A stretch of DNA of 9,554 nucleotides from JAVKBW01 sp964352715 (GTDB lineage: Bacteria > Pseudomonadota > Alphaproteobacteria > UBA8366 > Aestuariispiraceae): positions 1 through 9,554 of the forward strand of contig CAYGSU010000104.1 of NCBI GenBank assembly GCA_964352715.1. Direction: 5' to 3'. This document shows, in pieces, positions 7,020-9,554 of the stretch. Both the position numbers and the translations under genes were made by a program. Below the pieces are notes generated by a model. The model did no database searches, was not told where the DNA came from, and was given only the letters and a program-made list of their open reading frames with translations. Within the stretch, counting starts at the first letter, position 1. Each line of letters begins with the position of its first letter.

Positions 7020-7033
7020 GGTTACATGTAACC
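7020..7033. promoter_or_regulatory. Perfect 14-bp palindrome, candidate antitoxin operator
   Basis: GGTTACATGTAACC reads identically on both strands and lies in the 77-base gap between the acetyltransferase and the antitoxin, 15 bases before the preferred antitoxin ATG. Type II antitoxins usually bind palindromes in their own promoter, so this is the natural operator candidate. A 14-bp perfect palindrome is unlikely by chance in so short a gap. Confidence 0.6.
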
Positions 7034-7048
7034 GATTGGATGCCAGAG

Positions 7049-7282
7049 ATGGCACAACAACCTGAAAAGAAGACATCCCGCGACAAGGTGAACCGCTACC
7101 GGCAACGGATGCGGGCAAAGGAGTATCGGCAGGTCTCGTTCTGGATTCCCGATACGCGGACACCGGAATTTGCGGCGCAGGCCCGGCGGCAATCGCTCGC
7201 CGTCGCCAACAACCGTCACGAAGCGGAAGATCTGGCTTTCATTGAAAGTCTGATCGACTGGGACAATCTTGAAACGGGGTGA
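7049..7282 (+). CDS. Antitoxin, MazE-like (DUF3018 type)
   Basis: A 77-residue protein resembling the MazE-like antitoxins of the DUF3018 family. A basic N-terminal part (RDKVNRYRQRMRAKEYRQ) is followed by the family core VSFWIPDTRTPEFAAQARRQ and SLAVANNRHEAEDLAFIESL, ending in an acidic tail. The basic part is expected to bind DNA, and the acidic C-terminal helix to wrap the toxin and block it. ATG 7049 is chosen because GGA lies 8 bases upstream. ATG 7040 is in frame (three residues longer) but has no usable ribosome binding site. The gene overlaps the downstream toxin by 14 bp and follows the palindrome 7020-7033, which it probably binds to repress its own operon. Pairing with a MazF-type toxin supports the call strongly. 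Confidence 0.9.
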   Translation: MAQQPEKKTSRDKVNRYRQRMRAKEYRQVSFWIPDTRTPEFAAQARRQSLAVANNRHEAEDLAFIESLIDWDNLETG

Positions 7283-7592
7283 GGTCTGGACGGTATCGGG
7301 CGCTGGATATGCCGGCAAACCTCGCCTGGCCGTCATCGTTCAATCGGATTTATATGAAGGCCTCGAAAGCCTGACCCTGTGTCTGTTCACGACAAACGAC
7401 ACAGCAGCACCCGATTTTCGCATTCCGGTCATTCCTTCCGAGTCCAATGGCCTGACAGCGCCGTCCTGGCTGATGGCCAACAAGATGATGACCGTATCGA
7501 AAAAGCATCTCGGCCGGAAAATCGGCACACTGGCCGGCGATGACATGACCGCCCTCAATCATGCCATGATCGTGTTTCTGGGGATTGGATAA
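7269..7592 (+). CDS. mazF: MazF/PemK-type mRNA interferase toxin, TTG start
   Basis: A 107-residue endoribonuclease toxin that would cut single-stranded mRNA at short sequence motifs and arrest growth when the antitoxin is degraded. The family N-terminus KRGEVWTV is intact, followed by GKPRLAVIVQSD (the usual K-P-R-P stretch, with Leu for the second Pro) and a threonine-rich strand CLFTTNDTAAP. The conserved core GLTAPSWLMANKMMTVSKKH (residues 61-80) includes the central Ser66. The start must be TTG 7269: only this start keeps MKRGEVW, and no ATG or GTG lies nearby in frame. GGGA 5 bases upstream is its ribosome binding site. The start lies inside the antitoxin gene, which couples toxin synthesis to antitoxin translation and probably keeps toxin levels low. 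The gene looks complete and functional. Confidence 0.92.
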   Translation: MKRGEVWTVSGAGYAGKPRLAVIVQSDLYEGLESLTLCLFTTNDTAAPDFRIPVIPSESNGLTAPSWLMANKMMTVSKKHLGRKIGTLAGDDMTALNHAMIVFLGIG

Positions 7593-7721
7593 ACTGAGCG
7601 GCGCTAAACGTTCACTGCATACCTAAGCAAATGCCAGTTCGGCGAATGACAGCATTATCATCGCAAGACAAGGAACGGTTAGAAATTCGTGTAGCCGCAG
7701 TTTACGCTGCTCTGTCACGGT

Positions 7722-8792
7722 TTACTCCTCACTCGCCAACGCAATTTCCATCACGCTAATCATGCCATCAACAAGCCGGTCATCCGCCACTTCGGGCGCT
7801 TCGGAAATCCCTCGCCCGACATGGGCGACCTCGAAGAATATACGCCCCAACGGCAGATAGGAATACACCGCTGTGAATTCACGCCCTTGCCGAATACATT
7901 GCATAAGGATTGATTGAGCAAGAGTTTCCGTCGGCAACGGTTTCTTGTCGAACTCGTAAATCTCTAGATCATCCGGACAGCGGGCACTCGTTTTCGCTAT
8001 AATTTCTGCGACGCGATTGCTGATCACACCCTCACCGTCCTCGAACTGTGAACCGAGACCAAAAACATTACCAATCGACCAGGCTATAGAAGCGCCCACC
8101 AGGACAGCCTCCTCCGGTAGCTCGCGATAGATCTTAAAGTCCCCAAGACCATAAACTTTCTCGTCAATCGCCAATCTCACCACCTGATCGATCAGGCTGG
8201 ACTGATCTGTCAGGCCCGGCTGCTCATCGTTGGAACTCGTATCCAGATCGACGTCTGCATCATTCCTGTAATTTTCATCCCCGATAATAATGCTGACGCA
8301 TTCTGACGCCTTTGGCATTGCATGTCGCAATCCCTCAAGTTTGAAATCATATGCCCCTGTCGGCGTTCTGATTGTCACATGCTCACTGGTCAGCAATCCG
8401 AAATACACTTTGTTATTGTCATCAAAAAAAGCGAGAAGCATGTCCTCGGATATAGCTTCTGCCTCGACCGTCACGGAATTTTTCTCACCCATTTCAAGCT
8501 TTACCGGAAACCGGCTTTCCTTGGCGAGATTGAAGTCCGGGTGAACAAGAAACATTTCGATGCGATTGTTGGCGTTGAATGCAAAAGCGAGTCGAACACC
8601 GGGTTCGAAATTTTTTTCTACCGAGCACCTCAGAAAGTCATCGTTCCCGGGATTGTAGTGTTCAACCAGCAGCCAGCCGTGGATGTGGCGCATCGGAACC
8701 GACCGGGCGGAAAGCGCCGACGGGAAAACGATCAACGCGATCAAGCCTGTAACCGTAAACGCTCTCACCGATTCCAAAAGACGTCTCGTCAT
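7722..8792 (-). CDS. Exported protein of unknown function, two domains, paralogue of its upstream neighbour
   Basis: I do not recognise this 356-residue protein as a whole. Residues 1-29 look like a Sec signal peptide (basic start, hydrophobic core at 13-24, possible cleavage after Ala29), so a periplasmic or secreted location is likely. Residues 38-168 form a beta-rich domain bounded by Cys56 and Cys165. Its pattern (GWLLVEHY, FLRCSVE, then short strands, then a helix ending in EC) is loosely reminiscent of IalB-like exported domains, at low confidence. Residues 172-199 are an acidic linker. Residues 200-356 form a second domain with Cys272 and Cys299 that matches the C-terminal part of the adjacent gene (EFTAVYSYLPLGR). 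Four cysteines in an exported protein suggest two disulfides. The start is ATG 8792 with GAGAG upstream. It follows its paralogue by 48 bases on the same strand, so the two are probably one operon. Confidence 0.75.
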   Translation of the reverse strand: MTRRLLESVRAFTVTGLIALIVFPSALSARSVPMRHIHGWLLVEHYNPGNDDFLRCSVEKNFEPGVRLAFAFNANNRIEMFLVHPDFNLAKESRFPVKLEMGEKNSVTVEAEAISEDMLLAFFDDNNKVYFGLLTSEHVTIRTPTGAYDFKLEGLRHAMPKASECVSIIIGDENYRNDADVDLDTSSNDEQPGLTDQSSLIDQVVRLAIDEKVYGLGDFKIYRELPEEAVLVGASIAWSIGNVFGLGSQFEDGEGVISNRVAEIIAKTSARCPDDLEIYEFDKKPLPTETLAQSILMQCIRQGREFTAVYSYLPLGRIFFEVAHVGRGISEAPEVADDRLVDGMISVMEIALASEE

Positions 8793-8840
8793 AGGCGTTC
8801 TCTCAATCTATCCAGCTTCTGCAAGAAGAATGCAGTCCGC

Positions 8841-9554
8841 TCATTCCGCCTGCTCACCGAACGCTTCGATCATCACCTGAATAGTGGAGACCAGCCTTGC
8901 ATCGGCATCGACCGGGCTGTCGGAAAGCCCGTCGACGACATGGGTGATCCGGAACATCAGACGTCCGACGGGGACGAGGGAACAAACGGCGGTAAACTCT
9001 TTGTCCGGGGCAAAACACCGAATAACACGAGACTGCGACATGGCGCCGAACGAAAACATCAGTCCGGGCAACTCTTTCATGACCAGCTCATCCTTGCAGC
9101 GTTGCCTGCATTCCTTGACGAATTCCGAAAACAGGTCAGCGACGGTTCGGCTGCCCATCGGCATTTCGAGACCTGTCCCCTTTATATCGCCGACCGTCCA
9201 GGTCAGTTCCCTGCCCAGCCTGTCCGCCTCATCTAGCTGCCCGACATCGATTTCGAAATCCTTCAAGTCAGTTGCGCTGTTGTTGATTGACGCCTGCAGC
9301 AGCATGTTCAGCATCCCTGCGCCGACGTCGTCCCCCGCCGTTTCGGCGTCAGCTTTATCATCCCCGGAATCCTGTGTTCCGCCGGAATTCGATTTTCCTG
9401 CATCGCCGCTTGTCAGTTCCGTAACCTCGGCAAGCATGCGGACCATGCTGTCTGCACTTTCACCCTGATCGTTCAGCATATCGCTTGTGTGGAAAGACCT
9501 TTCCGCCACCTCCGGCGGCACCGCCGCCCGGGCGCATTCATAAAGCGCATCCAG
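8841..9554 (-). CDS. Protein of unknown function, paralogue of the downstream gene (partial, runs off right edge)
   Basis: The frame is open from the right edge to the TGA at 8841-8843, showing 237 C-terminal residues. A GTG at 9521 could be read as a start, but the frame continues coding-like upstream of it (LDALYECARAAVPPEVAE), so the gene is most likely longer. Residues 44-80 of the visible part are a Ser/Asp/Gly-rich, acidic linker. The remaining part, from DFEIDVGQLDEADRLG (about residue 99) onward, aligns with the second domain of the adjacent gene: shared WSIG/WTVG, RCPDDL/RCKDEL, a second Cys, and EFTAV-S-P-GR-F-HV-G-S-P-D-RLV near the end. By eye, 20 of 38 positions are identical in that last block. 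The visible end LDALYECARA resembles the Cys165 region closing the neighbour's first domain, so this protein may also have that domain. Function is unknown. Confidence 0.75.
   Translation of the reverse strand: MDALYECARAAVPPEVAERSFHTSDMLNDQGESADSMVRMLAEVTELTSGDAGKSNSGGTQDSGDDKADAETAGDDVGAGMLNMLLQASINNSATDLKDFEIDVGQLDEADRLGRELTWTVGDIKGTGLEMPMGSRTVADLFSEFVKECRQRCKDELVMKELPGLMFSFGAMSQSRVIRCFAPDKEFTAVCSLVPVGRLMFRITHVVDGLSDSPVDADARLVSTIQVMIEAFGEQAE

Noticed and set aside
7631..7756. A 41-codon plus-strand frame starting at ATG 7631 between the toxin and the exported-protein gene
   Set aside because: It has no ribosome binding site, no recognisable family, and runs into the 3' end of the opposite gene. 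The gap 7593-7721 otherwise shows no terminator or promoter that I can support.
8322..9236. A 304-codon plus-strand frame opposite the two paralogous genes
   Set aside because: The minus-strand reading gives two proteins with matching conserved residues, which cannot be accidental. The plus-strand product is rich in Arg, His and Gln with no domain pattern.

Overview
The window looks like ordinary chromosome from a moderately GC-rich alphaproteobacterium. This rests on the overall composition, the codon use and the type of genes (a YcaD-type transporter, a DUF3018-type antitoxin, an alditol/aldonolactone-type oxidase); I cannot name a genus. Genes are tightly packed. No tRNA, rRNA, CRISPR array, insertion sequence or phage gene was seen, and no stretch longer than 300 bases lacks a gene.

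Layout, left to right. (1) Bases 1-520, minus strand: the N-terminal part of a membrane sensor (one TM helix plus a Cache-like extracytoplasmic domain) that runs off the left edge. (2) Bases 810-2027, minus: an MFS transporter of the YcaD type. (3) Bases 2152-4448, minus: a compact three-gene operon of a FAD-linked sugar/alditol/aldonolactone-type oxidase, an AAC(6')-like GNAT acetyltransferase and a MAPEG-family membrane protein; the last two overlap by 4 bp. (4) Bases 4449-4640: a divergent promoter region with a readable sigma70-like promoter in each direction. (5) Bases 4641-6971, plus: ribokinase, nucleoside hydrolase (8 bp overlap) and a second GNAT acetyltransferase. The hydrolase would release ribose from nucleosides and the kinase would trap it as ribose 5-phosphate, so this is a nucleoside/ribose salvage operon. 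(6) Bases 7049-7592, plus: a MazE-like (DUF3018-type) antitoxin and a MazF/PemK-type toxin. The toxin begins at a TTG codon inside the antitoxin gene, and a perfect 14-bp palindrome lies just upstream of the antitoxin. (7) Bases 7722-9554, minus: two consecutive genes for unrecognised, probably exported proteins. They share a related C-terminal domain, and the upstream one runs off the right edge.

The least explained part is the right end. The two adjacent paralogues share the order N-terminal region, acidic low-complexity linker and conserved Cys-containing C-terminal domain, and I do not recognise that C-terminal domain. The clearest regulatory signal is the palindrome in front of the toxin-antitoxin pair.
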